Assembly: GCA_964200075.2 (NCBI GenBank)
Contig: CAXNAA020000383.1
Coordinates: 1 to 21,805 of the forward strand
From: Sphacelaria rigidula
Lineage: Eukaryota > Phaeophyceae > Sphacelariales
Length of the DNA: 21,805 nucleotides
Direction: 5' to 3'
A program made the translations under genes and the position numbers. Under the pieces are notes generated by a model that was not told the origin of the DNA, searched no databases, and worked only from the letters and a program-made list of their open reading frames with translations. The first letter of the stretch is position 1; each line of letters begins with the position of its first letter. This document shows positions 1 to 12,500 of this stretch, in pieces.

Positions 1-141
1 AAGGAGCTTGAGCATTTCTACCCCATTCATGTTCTTCGTACCTTCCCCGTTTTGCCCGATGATATCATCCGGTTGGCCTGCTCTTCCTACCCTCGCATTA
101 AAATCTTCCACTAACATTACTTTTCCTCGCCTTTTGTACCT
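1..141 (-). mobile_element. LINE (non-LTR retrotransposon) endonuclease fragment
   Basis: Read on the minus strand, this stretch translates to a piece of an APE-type endonuclease containing GKVMLVEDFNARVG, then QPDDIIGQNGEGTKNMNG. The core matches the family block GDFNARVG with its conserved Asp and Asn and the downstream Gly/Asn-rich segment N-x-N-G. The first Gly of that block reads Glu here, so the copy is probably diverged. The rest of the element, including reverse transcriptase, would lie to the left outside the window. Similarity fades near 141, followed by a G12 tract at 159-170. It lies in the intron upstream of the first visible exon, opposite to the gene. Confidence 0.8.
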
Positions 142-425
142 ATGTACATACCAAGCGAGGGGGGGGGGGGAAGTAATAAGAACCGACAAGTATCCGAAGC
201 TGTCAGCTACTGTACAGCAGACCTCCGATTGAATAGCAGGAGACAGTGATTGGACCCCCTCTAACAGAAAAGAATGCTAGCACCATGGTTTTGCGACTCG
301 TTCACCGGCCCTACAGTAGCTCTCCGTTATTGCGCACACGCAACACACGAAAGTGGGGATTTGTTGTCAAGGCTATGCACGGATCTTCATGTGCCATACT
401 CGAATCGCGCGTTCCACACCCACAG
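142..425 (+). other. End of the intron upstream of the first visible exon
   Basis: Apart from the G12 homopolymer at 159-170, I see no exon or repeat here. Several reading frames are open but none has both splice signals and a plausible protein. The segment ends at the acceptor cccacag just before 426. Confidence 0.6.
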
Positions 426-542
426 TGAATACCCCGGAGTCGAAGGACCTGGTATTAGAGAACTGCAGCGAGTGCGATGTAAAGTACAAGCTCTTCTATA
501 TCGCAAACAAGGAGCCTTCATCCCGCCGTCACATCAGTAGCG
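426..542 (+). CDS. CFAP65: CFAP65 exon 1 of window (ASH unit 1, first strands)
   Basis: The exon reads (V)NTPES then KDLVLENCSECDVKYKLFYI and a polar tail ending HISS. The pattern of a hydrophobic strand, Leu-Glu-Asn-Cys/Thr-Ser-x-Cys and an aromatic strand is the start of an ASH domain in CFAP65 and relatives. The acceptor is ccacacccacag and the donor is cg followed by gtgaga. The exon is 117 bp and runs from phase 1 to phase 1. A competing frame at 274-540 is also open but has no recognisable content. Confidence 0.7.
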
Positions 543-3500
543 GTGAGAGAGGGTCCTGGCGCCGGTCGCGGAGTATAGAACGTTCGTAGAGCTTGACGGA
601 GACCTTGAAATGTGATGGATAGTCGTGGACGTTGATGAAGGGATCTACGAATCAACGCTAAATCCTAGGACTTCAGCAGAGATTTTGCTGCTATTTCGCA
701 GCCATCTTGTCACAGGCAAGAGGTCATTAATATAACAATCGAGGAACTGGAGGAACATTGGTGAAGCCCAACTTGGTCATCGGCTTTGAGCCCCGAGATC
801 TACGTAGTGATATAATCGAGTTATAGAAAATGTTTCTTTATTTATATAGCGTAGGTGTTTATTTCTAGCGGTGGTGATAGCACTGACAAAGACAGTGGGA
901 GATGCAGCCGGATATGCTATCCTTTCAAGACAGTGTAAACACATGTAGCTAGCGCTTGGTTAGAGGAATGCGTTTTACTCAGATGCAAACCACCCTGCTA
1001 GCGTTGTCTTGTGGTTGAAGCACTGTCTAAGGGCTGCAGCAAACGATCCCCATTTATGTGGTCATGCTTACTATCGTCTGCGGTACTCGCTCCTGAATTG
1101 GTATCATCACCAGTCTTTGCAAAAGAAGTGGGTGTGACAGAGGAATAGCCATGAGAGATATATCCCGGAGTGATCTAGCAAGGGCTTTCCAAGAACAAAT
1201 TCCCGAGTTTACTCAAGTCTGATTGGGGCTCAGCAGATGAAATGCTGTAGTCTACGCCCCAATACTATTACTCACTTCACGTCAAAACGTACATGTCTTT
1301 GTATCAGCATCGACTCGGACAAGCGGGGACGAGCCAGGGACAGGGTACGCTTTACGTCTACTGCCCAAGGAGAACGGAGAGGCGAAGAGCCAGGGGCCCA
1401 ATAAGACCGCCGCTTTGTTCGCCGACAGGCCTGAGGGAATCCTGCCTGCAAGGTGCCACGATATCTTAATGCTGAGATTATGATACACTGCTAAAATCGG
1501 GCTACGAACGCCTGGTGCGGAGATTTCAAGGACGTACGTACAAGACGTTTGCGTTATTCGTTGATACCCCCCGGGGAATCCTACCGGACAATGTCAACGC
1601 AGACTCCGCTGGATGTTATTCGCCTGCTGCCATCCTACCAGAAAATATTCCCAAGCATTAAGCGGGTCGTGATTTTTTCAGGTGCATCCACGTCGATAGG
1701 TACTGGTAAAGCGATATATGTGAAGGACACTAGTGCTATCGCGCGACGGCCCTAATTATGTACACCAATGATGCTGTACGCACCTGAATAGCTAGACCCT
1801 ATTGGTTGAAAAGAAAGACGCCATATTACGGACCAGTGGAGGTGACGATACTTGAAGCCGCGAACTTCGGTGCATTCGAAATGACCGGCCAAAACGCGCT
1901 CCTCAGAGATTCATTGACAACATCGGATAGGCTAGGTGCCGACGTTTTGCATGTTGCCGTGAACACTCTGATATCATAGTATATCCTTCGTGTGCGTTGG
2001 AACTGTTTCATGCACTCTTCCCTGAAATTTGGGCATCACAATCGTGCTGCTGAACAGATCTCGCACACGAACCATCACGACGTTTCGCCCAGTGTCCGAC
2101 GGCGAGTACGACTTCTCCATCCTCTGCCAGGTGATTTAACACGCCTACCGCAATCCTTAATCGAACGCCAACAACTGGCCTAATGCTTACCCTGGCGGAC
2201 TCCTGTCGCATCTTCAACTGCTTCTGCACAATCTGATAGGTTTCATCTCCGATAGCTACATTGCATTGCCCCGGACGAGGGTCCCAGTTGCACACATTTT
2301 ATACAGCAAGAGAGATCACCGTTAAAGCTACAGGACGAACTTCGGTAGCCGAGGTTTAAAGCAGTGCTCGCCGCGTACCGGCTTCCAGTGTCTCCACACT
2401 TTACACGCCCGACTGCATTGGCCGCTAGTACTTATTTATGAAAGTTACACACGATCCTCATCGATGCCACCACTATTATACCGAAACAGGCGTTTCCCCT
2501 CGTGAAACACTCACAAGGTCTTGGAGGTTGGCGAGGATGAAAAGGAGGGAAATATGTCCCCGATCAAATCCGATATGGCGGAGCAGGGGCACAAGTCTAG
2601 AGCAGCCGCGGCTATGCTAGCGGGGACAGGAATGGTACCGGGAAACGGAGGAGAGGACAGTTTGGGGGAGGAGAGTGGAATCATTCCACTTCGGTGTCGC
2701 GTGACCGGCAGGTGAGCGCTGGTAGGGGGCATGAGATGTAGTGTGAGAGAAGGGTCACCCCCAAAGGCTAAGGGAAATACCCAAGAGAGCGGGGGGAGCA
2801 GGGGTTCGGTGTGTCTATGTACAGGTTTGTACCGACTACTCTATTTGAGTGCAGACTGTAGAAACATGTTTTTCACGGTGATACTAAAGCTATACGCCTT
2901 GTTTGCAGCGTAGTGTTCAGTGCCGATGATTTCAGTAAACGTGGAATAAGGATTGACCGCGGGCAAGGCGAGCCAAATTTTGACCGAAATTCACCGCTTG
3001 TCAGACGAGCTTGGTATTTAGAGCGCCCGTCATCACACATAACACATCTCCATCATACGCACGAACTCATGTAGCACCTCCCGAGCGCCCCTGGTCACCA
3101 TCACGTCTTATACTGATATATGATTTTTCCAAAACGAGCCGATGGTGATTGTTTGGATACGATCAGGACTATAACGAGATTCGCAAGGGGTTGGGCTCCG
3201 ACTGTCCGGTCTACGTGACCCCTTGCCGCTAAATAGTTGTTGCGCGAGCTGTGTACAGGTTCAGTCACCGTGCAATAGAATTTGCCATCCTTTTGTCGAG
3301 TTCGTGGATGTCGGCGCTCCTTCAGTGGTTCTGAATACTGTCCCACCTGGACAAAATTGAGAGGTGTACCGCTCGGTATCGCTGATGTAGGACGTGTTCT
3401 ATATGTTTTCCGCGCGCAAACCTATCGAAAACGTGTGGCCGATGTTGTCAGTTCATCTGTGTACCCGTACTACTTACCGATACGAAACGTTCTATGTATC

Positions 3501-6500
3501 GCTAGTGTCTCTGAATATATTCAACGTGTCGGCGCATATACCCAGTGTCGTACACCATTTCCCCGCAGACATGAGTCTAGAACCATTTTCACACATGGGA
3601 GATGTTCGTTTCCCTGCGCATACATGAATATATTTGGTGACGTACTGCTTTTGTGCTTCCCCCCTAGTGTTATTGCCTCTAGTGCCATCCGTAGGGCCGA
3701 TTCGCGAGTTTCTTTTCCGGCAGATGCAATTGACTTTCTTTTGAACAGGCATGTATCTCATTTCCGCCTTTGAAGACGTGAGAATGCGAGTAATGCTCGT
3801 TCTCTTGGCTAGAGTCGACATTGTGCGGGAGTGCTGATCCAATCCGCCATACAGAATTGCAAAGTGTGTGCCTGAGGAGATATGCGTTGATCTCTTCAGA
3901 CCACAGACTCATCCCAAGAACGGGAGCAGGTCGAAAATGTGCGAAGGAGAAACTCTGCCCGCACGGAATACCGGGCAGTAATAATGTCACATCGGTACTG
4001 CCGCATTGATTTCCGGAAATGACGCGCTCGATATATTCCCATCAACGCTACTAGGAATAATTTCCCTTCTCGATGACATACAGAGTGGTGGTGAATATCG
4101 CATTTACCGGTATTTATCTATATCGAATCTGTAGCTTGGCTACCTATCTACATATATAAAGAAGACCTGGACCTGAACACAGGTCAGAATCAGCAACTGC
4201 GGATGACAGTGGTCTCAAGCTCAAACGGTGAGCAATGCTCGTAGCTTGCTTTAATTAAGTTCTCGCAGTCTCAGGAGGCAACCGAGTAGTGTTAACTTTA
4301 TTCCTTAAAAATGGCGCATGTGATCGTCGCGAAACAGGGCATCGTTTCCCACAGTGGTGTTTCGGGACGTGCGGATGACGAAAGAGGGAGGTGAAGATAT
4401 TCTAGGGGCATCGCCTCGCAATCTATGGTCCGCTCTCTCCCTTTCTGAAATAAACGACATGCTCAGCAAGCCGTTGTCCGCGGAAGACGTCAGATTCAAT
4501 CAGGTAACCGCATCAGTCGGAAAGGTGAATATGAGGCTTATCGCTCGGCATGTTACCGACTTGGAGATGTATCAATAGCAAGGTATCCGACGGGGTACAT
4601 GTACAATGTAGTACAAAGATAAGCGGCTTAAGTTGTATTCGCCAGTCGAGAGACTACACGAATGAGGATAGAGTCCTGAGTACTGATGACATATTATTTC
4701 ACCCAGCCGGATGCAGGACTCATAAGGTAACTTCTCGGGTACATCACGGAACAGAACATAGAATGAGGTGAATTTCCAACCCGGTGCATGCTCTGTTGGG
4801 CACCTCTGAAATTAGCGTCTTGCTCAGCATGGCGCTGTCCGAGGAGAAAATAGGGTTCAATCACGCTGACGATCCAATCAGGTATAATTTATACTCAAAG
4901 CCAAAGTCTACCAGGTACATCACCAGTCAGAGGTATGGTCCACTCAGGTATGCGGTTACATAGCATTTCATGTTCATGACCAGTTGCGTTCGGCAACGAT
5001 CAGGCTGAATGAAGTCACGAGCACTCTTTGAGATAAGGAATTTCCGCAGTCCCTGCCCTGCGCAGAGCTTATCCTCAAACGATACCTGACGAGCGCCGCA
5101 GCTGACACCACTCGGTGCATCATCCTGGCCGAATTCCATAGATGACGCCGTATATCACACAATATAGCAACGATGCCAAGATTGCTTCTGACCTCGATTA
5201 CAAGTCTAGAACGAGTCTGATCTACAACCGTCATCTGGACCTGATTGTCTTCGAGTGTCCTGTACCCATGCTTCTAGGAAAATACTGTCGACGAGCTATT
5301 TTGGTTTGATGCAGGAACCCCTGTAGAAGGTGTCCCGATTGCAGTACAAGCCTTTTGCCCTGCCGAATGTTGGATGGACCTCGTGAAGCGAATATGAATG
5401 GTGGTAACTCTAGAATGAAGAGAAAATATCGACATATTGCTGGATAATATTTTCAGTGCTAATACAAAATGCTGAAGCTCTGACTTGGTCTATCCTCTGG
5501 AATATGCAACACCGTCCCCGTCGCGTTCACGACTTCCCCCTCAATGAACAGGAATCTTCACCAGATACTTCTCAACTACCTCGATACGCCGTCCCTTATG
5601 TGCCATCAGTCATCGGTGGGGGTCCCGTCGTCATTTCGCTCCAGGTGATAATGTATCTCTGTTATCCCCAAGTATTCGAGAACACTTGCCGTGTTCCATC
5701 AACTTGGTACTCGTATCGCTACCCTTGGAGCTATCGGCACAATTGTTATCCTCACCATTTCCTTGGCTTTTGTGTAACTGCAAGCCCAACCCCAGGCCTA
5801 TCCCTAACCCGGATCCTAGGTGTGCAATCCGGGATTCCTCCCCACTGCGGTCACCGTCAACCTCCCGAACGCTAAGCCGGTAGAAATGGAGACCTGGGCC
5901 AACGAGGGCGAACCGACCGCAGAGGTACAGTAGTGGTATGAGTCGCCCAACCATAGTTGTGCTCGTTGAACGTACTCCGACGCGGAGGGGAAGATGGCAT
6001 ATCAAGTCACCAAAACAAGGCTAGATGCGTTTTTTTGTCGTCGGTGCAAGGTAGTGCGGGGTATACTTTCCCCATCATGCTCTCTCTTCGGGAGGACATT
6101 CCTTACGTGTAGTCCCCCTTGCGAAGCCGTCGGGGTCCCCGTGCGACGCCCTGGAGGGTGAAGCTTTGTGATGCACCCAGTAGGAGTTGACCGTATGTCA
6201 ACGCTCACCCGATGTTTTTTTCATTCGTAGTCAGGAGAAATGGCGTAGTGATCCTACCCAACATACTTTGATGGTGCATCAGCAATGGACTTCGGGTACT
6301 GGAATCCGGCGTGCATTATGTGTGTGTGTGTGACTGAATGTGTACCTGGGTCATGGATTCGTCTCAAATACTCTACGCTGGACCGAGATTCCTTTTGGGG
6401 GAGAAAACATTATTTCACCGAAGGCCGGGGACGGTTTCGTCTACTCTTCTTCTTGAATCCAGATGACCTCGGGAACGGTTGGCGGTACATGGTGAAAAAC

Positions 6501-9500
6501 TTACCTCGAGTGCGGTAAAGTAAAGATACCCACCTTTGAGACTTGGGGGCGATAGCGTCGTTGCGTCAGGATACATACGGGGGGGCGGTATCTTGCCGCA
6601 TGTACTTGTACGTGATGAGGACCAGGATATACCCTGCTTCTCAAGCAACACTATATGGCGTAATTCTCATCTCCACAACCGCGTGATATCAATAGTATAC
6701 TGACAGAAGCGAAACTGCAAAGATAAGGTCATCAGCCGTTGCTTGACGAGGTTGCCTGTGTCTCTTTATCCAAATGCCTCCCAGGAACTGCGCCAAAACG
6801 ACGTAATAGACAGACTGAAGGCCTTCACGATGGATCCATCGCCGGGCACTGAGATCGAAGTGCCGGCTGGAGAGGCGAGACCTCTGAGACTGAAATACAG
6901 TGCAGACTCGCTTTCCTACCTTGGAGTGCACGACCTACCTGTCCTGGTCAGTGCTCCTCAGTGTCTTTGATCGGAGGCTGCTTGACTGTGGTTGGTAGTT
7001 TTCCAGGTCTTGAAATAGTCTTGACTTGCTACGGCTTGGGTTTTATGAGAAGTTCACCATGTTCTTCAGCATCTGTCTGCTGATAGTGGGAGGTCTGTAA
7101 CGTGTGCGTAGCAGAAAGCATTGACGTGGGGCTGAACGACGGTGCGGACTCGCTTTCCTACCACGGAGTGCACGACCTGCCTATCCCCGTCAGTTTTTGC
7201 CGGTCTCTCCTATCAGGGGTTGCCTAGCTGTGGTTGGTAATTTTAGAAGTCTTGAAATGGTCTTGATTTGTTACAGCTTAATTTTCATGAGTACGTCGCC
7301 GTGTTCACTAGGGGCTGTCTGCTGATAGCTGTTTGTGTGTAACGTATGCAACCCAGAAAACGCCAACGTACTTTTGCATAACGCGAGGATGACTGTGATT
7401 AAGGTATTCGACAACGGTAATGCTACATCAGAACACACGCCTTTCATTTCCTCGTTGGTTCATACTGATATATTGGGATACACGGAAAGTTACCGATCGA
7501 CCTACAACAGCACCAGCCGTACTACCGACAACTATCCTGCCATACGACGCATACGTTGCGACTCTACATCGTTCGTGCACGATAATATTGGTACATTGCT
7601 GTATTTCTTACGATCCAAGCCTTCGATAGACCTACCACGATACCACATAAACGATATAAAGGCATACCGTCGGTGCGTTAGTCGGCCATACTACGGACCA
7701 TTTCCTACAACATGGAAAATGAGGGAAACAACCGCCGAAAAAGGTCTTTCTGTAAGCCTGACAGTACGTTGGGCGTAGGTAAGCATCACTAGTCCTGTAG
7801 TCATGAGATATGCACACTGCAAAAACGCAAGTTGACAATGTCATCAGTCGAAGGTGAATGGGGACAGTTCTATTGACGTAGCGCGTCGCCACAGCGCCCC
7901 GATAGTCTCACTGGTGCAACTGAAACAAGTAAATGCGGAGTAGTGCGGGTTCGATGGCCAGTAGGTACATTTGGTTATTTTCGGAGGAGTCTCTGACTTC
8001 CATCGTGGAAACCCGAAACCGCGCGAAGTAAAAAACATTTTTTGGCGAAAGTCGACGCGGTATGGTCGTGCTGATAGTCATGATCCAATCCGCGATATCA
8101 CAACGTGAGGCGTGTACCTGGGGAAAGATGTTGTAATCCCTTGAGACCGCGAACGCGTCCCGAGGAACGGGAACGGTTGGAATTACGAGGGCATGGCAAA
8201 GGGGTCCGATGATTTCGACCGGCTGGTAATCCTGTTTTTGTGTATCTGGAAGAACGTGAAGTTCAATCAGTGGTTCATTTTTGTCACCCCCCCCATGCTA
8301 CAACCTTGAAGCTTGAAGAGCCCCTACGATTTCCGTACTTTGGGCAGGTGCGCATCAAAGAAGGACGGCAGTTTTGGCTCGACCTGAAGGGAACGACGTT
8401 GCCGCTTCACTCCTCAATGCTGTATATACCAACCGGTGAGAATACCAGACGTGAAAACTAGTCCAGCCTCACGGTCAATCCCGCGAGTAGTAACCACTCT
8501 TGTCGGAGGCCAAAGTCGTGAAAACAGTGCAATGGAGACCAGTTGTCGCCAGTATACACTGGCTGCTTTTTTCACTGCTTGCATGAGACGAAATAGGTCT
8601 TGAACTATCACAAAAACAGATGCAGCACGGCTGTTCCTTTCACCTGTAACGCGTGGTTTTCAATGCTTGATGAAACGCAATCGGTACGTTACCCTGCTTG
8701 ACCTTGTGACTGGATATGCTCAGCATGATTGGACGCTTTCTCCCACGTAACGCTCAATAGAGGGCACAGCAATTGTTGTCATTATCGGCAGAGCTTACCT
8801 TTACGCCGGAGTAGTGATACAGGGAGAAAATATGTTTAACCCGCTTCAGCGTCCGGACATGGCGTCAACATCATTGCGCATTGCTCATGACACGAAAACG
8901 GTCTACAGCTCTCAGACAGGATGTCGAACGGACGAAACGGCAGCGCATTGTACGCGAAGGTGAGCCATACCGTTAATCTCGCGCTTGCATGCAAACACTT
9001 CCGCGCTGCTATTTCGTTACTCGTTACTATCCTGCTACCAACAACAGGACTGACAAGAGAGTATACCCTGGAGCCGGTGGCAGTCGGCACACCCATTGTG
9101 GAAGCACCGTTGCAAACTACGGAAATCCTTAACGTTGGGGAGTCTGGCCTGTCCTACTTCGTCGATGAAGACAGGATTGAAGATGAAAATGCTCTGCAGG
9201 GGCATGGAGTGCCGGTGAGACGGCGTGTAAGTAGATAAACCACATGCATAATGCACCTGGCACTCACGTGAACATGAATCGCTCACTGTACACAGTGAAC
9301 CATTTAACCACCACGGTAGGTCGTCTGGTTACTGCAGTAGTTGCGCAAGTGATCGTGACGCCGATTCGACAGATGGGCCACCCTGGCGGCCAACGATTCA
9401 GTAAAAGGTCAGTAGTTCACGCTGGCTGATGGGATATAGTTAGGGTTACGGTATAAATAAGGTGTATTCCTTGACGTCAGCAAAGATGGACGTTCACATG

Positions 9501-12500
9501 CCACGAACATTCTGCAGCAGGCCAACCTCGACACACGTGTGATCAACCTAGCTCTTCTGAGCACGGATGACAATCGGCTCTCGCTGAAAAACACAATGCA
9601 GTTGGAGGACGGCAGTTGCCGCCGGCCGCCGTCGGTTGCACTACCACTTTCATCGACACGACGTTGGGCTAGTTTTGTTGTCTGGCATGCCGGAGTCGGT
9701 TGTCTTCCTGGCTTTAGTCGTTCGACGTCGTGGAAACAATAGGTGGCGCAGAAATGTATGCGAGTCAATGGCTGCGGGAATGATAATCCAGCACTCGAGG
9801 ACAGAATACAAGCCCGGCGCCGGTAGAGAAATGGGATGATCCCATGTGGGCACGGATTGACCCAGAGGAACCCGGGGTTAACGTACGGTGCAATCACCAA
9901 TCGCATGGCAACGTGTATCAAGAACTGCTTGTCTATAGCATTACATTCCTATATTTCTGCAACCACGACAATAAAGCCTTCCAACCTCGCGGTCATGAAG
10001 TCCACGTTCAAAATGAAAAACTCAACATTCCCGCACATCCCAGCGAAAAGAGTGATGAAAGATGATACGGTCTGAAAAAAGCGGGCGACAACGGGTTAAT
10101 GACCCCATACTAGGAAAAACGCCGAACTTAATCGGAAGTGTTTCAATGAAGGAGCGAATTCTCGTCTCGCGGCCGGATACTTAAGTGATGCGCGGAACCC
10201 CCAACTCAGCAGGTTTTCAGGCTTGAGGAGAGTCGCGGTACAATCTCAGGGTGCGGCTCGGCATTTTTGAGATGGCGCTTTTTGCCAGTGGAAGCCAAGG
10301 AGTACGTTCTCAAGGTAAGTTACTCACCGCTACAGGGGTGAACGAGTCTGTCGCAGAACCGAATTTACGATACCGTTTGAAACTTCTCGATCCAATACGC
10401 AAATACTAGTCATTATCTGCGTTTAGTTCCTTATCTCAGAAGCATACATTTGAACGAAAAACTATTGATCCCCTCCATATAAATCTACTTCGATCCACCC
10501 TCGTGAGAGATTTTGCACATACAGCTTCGCTCGGGTGTTTGAATTGCCTCTCGTCCTACAAAACCGTAGCGTGTAATGGTTCTGCAGCGTGTCGTTCAGA
10601 TTGCACCTTCCTTCAGCTCTTTTGGTTCTGATGAGTCTGCACGCCAAAATCCGTGCTGGGGTTATCTGTGGCGCGTCAGCATGATGCGGGGGGCACAGGC
10701 TTTTGGTGAAGATCAATGATCGGAGTACGATGTTCTGCGAGCTCTGCACGTCTACTCAAAATCATACACATGCACGTAGGATTCTACACCCACGATGTGC
10801 CGCTGCTCGCCAAGCGCTTGTGAATAGCACAGCAGTGACTACAGTGACACCCGGAAAGTTGGGGAACACGGAAATGCGGGGTTGAGCAGGGAATCCGGGA
10901 TTCTAGAACTTCGGAAGAGGACTATTTTACCGAACGTGAGAATGACACGTTCATGTTCTATTTCGGAACGCTGTTGGCCCCCCTCATTGGTGTTATTGTG
11001 CTGCTAGTACCTCACAATACCGTGTGAAGAGAAAAACTGGCCTTTTTGTATCAACAGCGAGGATATTGGGGTATTGTATGCGGGTACGTGCTTCCCGGTA
11101 AACGCTAAACGAAACGCGTATGCTCTATCCCCGCCCTTGCCGCCGTTTAAACGGCTTAGGTCAACGTGCGTACCCATCCAGAGTTTGAAGGACAAGGTTC
11201 TGAACAGTCCTTGGAGATCACGCTGAAAGGGAAGGGATATGACCCAAGGACATACGATCCGTACAGGTGAATTGCGCCTGTGGTTCTTGTTCATATTCTC
11301 TCGACGCGGTTGTATCGGGTTCCCGGTTCTCCTACAAGTTTCAACGCTGTTCGCATAAGAAGCTTTTTCAATACATGGGAATTTCATTGAACCCTTCGTC
11401 GATTGTCTGGACTTCTCATGTGTATGTTCTGTATACTGAAGACGCAAGCCTAAGCAAATGGCATATTCCTGGAAGGGTCGAAGCACATTATGTTTACCAG
11501 CGGTTTCATGTCGACGTTCGAACGTACCGCTAAAGTAATTGAGGATGGTGACCGATCTACCCCACCTACACGGCATACCATGTTCACAGCATTGCATCAA
11601 ATATTTCGAATTAGAACATCTCCGGTGCTTCGACCGCTATACTACCAAAGAAGACAACAAACTATCTGCTATGAGGGTGTTCATTAGGAGGACGACGTAC
11701 CCACTGAACCACTCAGTCAGCGCTGAGTTTACGGTCTGTCGTGTAGTTCCTGGCAATGTAGCACGATAACCGGCACGTTTCAAGCCGGTGCACACGAAGG
11801 AGAAACAACTTGTTACGGTGGTGTATTTAGAGGCCAGGTTTTGTCCCACCACGTGACGGTGACCACTTGTGTGGAGACACCTGACAAAAGCCGCCGCAGC
11901 ACACTAATATACACCGTAGAGTAGAGTGCCCGCATGTTTGGTTTGGGTGTGAGCACAAACACGTGCACTGCGGTCGGGATCCTCCGTCAGCCGCCCCAGC
12001 AGTTCTTCTCTTCAGGTGAGAGACGGTGTTGACCCCGTACTTTGCGGCAATGCAGTGAAAGGCCTGCTGAGTCTTGCATAAGGCTGTACCGTATTGAAGC
12101 AGGGCATATCAGATGGGCCGGCGGCTGGGTTTTAACACAGCCAAACTCTCCCTGAAGTATGCCGCCTTGACGTGGGATCCTATCGCAGTGAAAATGCCTT
12201 GCGAATTCAGCAACGTATACCGATTAACTTTTTCGATCTTCATATGATGCAGGGTCGAGGTGCCCAGTGCCGATCTGGGTTCGGTGCATCCTACCCGCCA
12301 GCTAGAAATTCCACTTGGGCAGCCGTGTGCCCTTGGCGTGGAGAGGCTTAGACTGGGTCGAATTCCGCAGGGTGCGGTGTTCTCGAGGGTCGTTTCCCTT
12401 CGGAATTGTCTTTCTTCTGAGGTGAGACGAGGGAGCACTGCCTACACGTTCCTACCTCGGTATTGCATTGTGCTAGTGTTTCCTCATCCCACGGTAAAAA

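Noticed and set aside
721-760. 40-bp exon-like piece in intron 1
   Set aside because: It fits the phase after exon 1, but joined to the phase-2 acceptor tested for exon 2 (start at 1523) it makes a stop; exon 1 joins exon 2 directly in phase.
3282-3773. 163-codon open frame in intron 4
   Set aside because: No recognisable domain, no fitting splice sites, and open frames overlap it on the other strand.
5278-5382. Whether the ASH units belong to HYDIN, CFAP47 or DLEC1 instead
   Set aside because: These share the fold, but the P-V/L-E-A-K-x-Y strand, the G-x-G-Y-D-P end and the order of units agree with CFAP65.
9461-9742. Protein-like open frame in intron 9
   Set aside because: The wording looks coding (NILQQANLDTRVINLALLST) but its acceptor phase does not fit exons 9 and 10, which join perfectly without it; a relic of a mobile element is possible but unproven.
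11004-11600. 198-codon open frame on the minus strand
   Set aside because: It covers exon 11, whose plus-strand reading (TLKGKGYDPR with good splice sites and matching phase) is far better supported, and the minus translation shows no domain.
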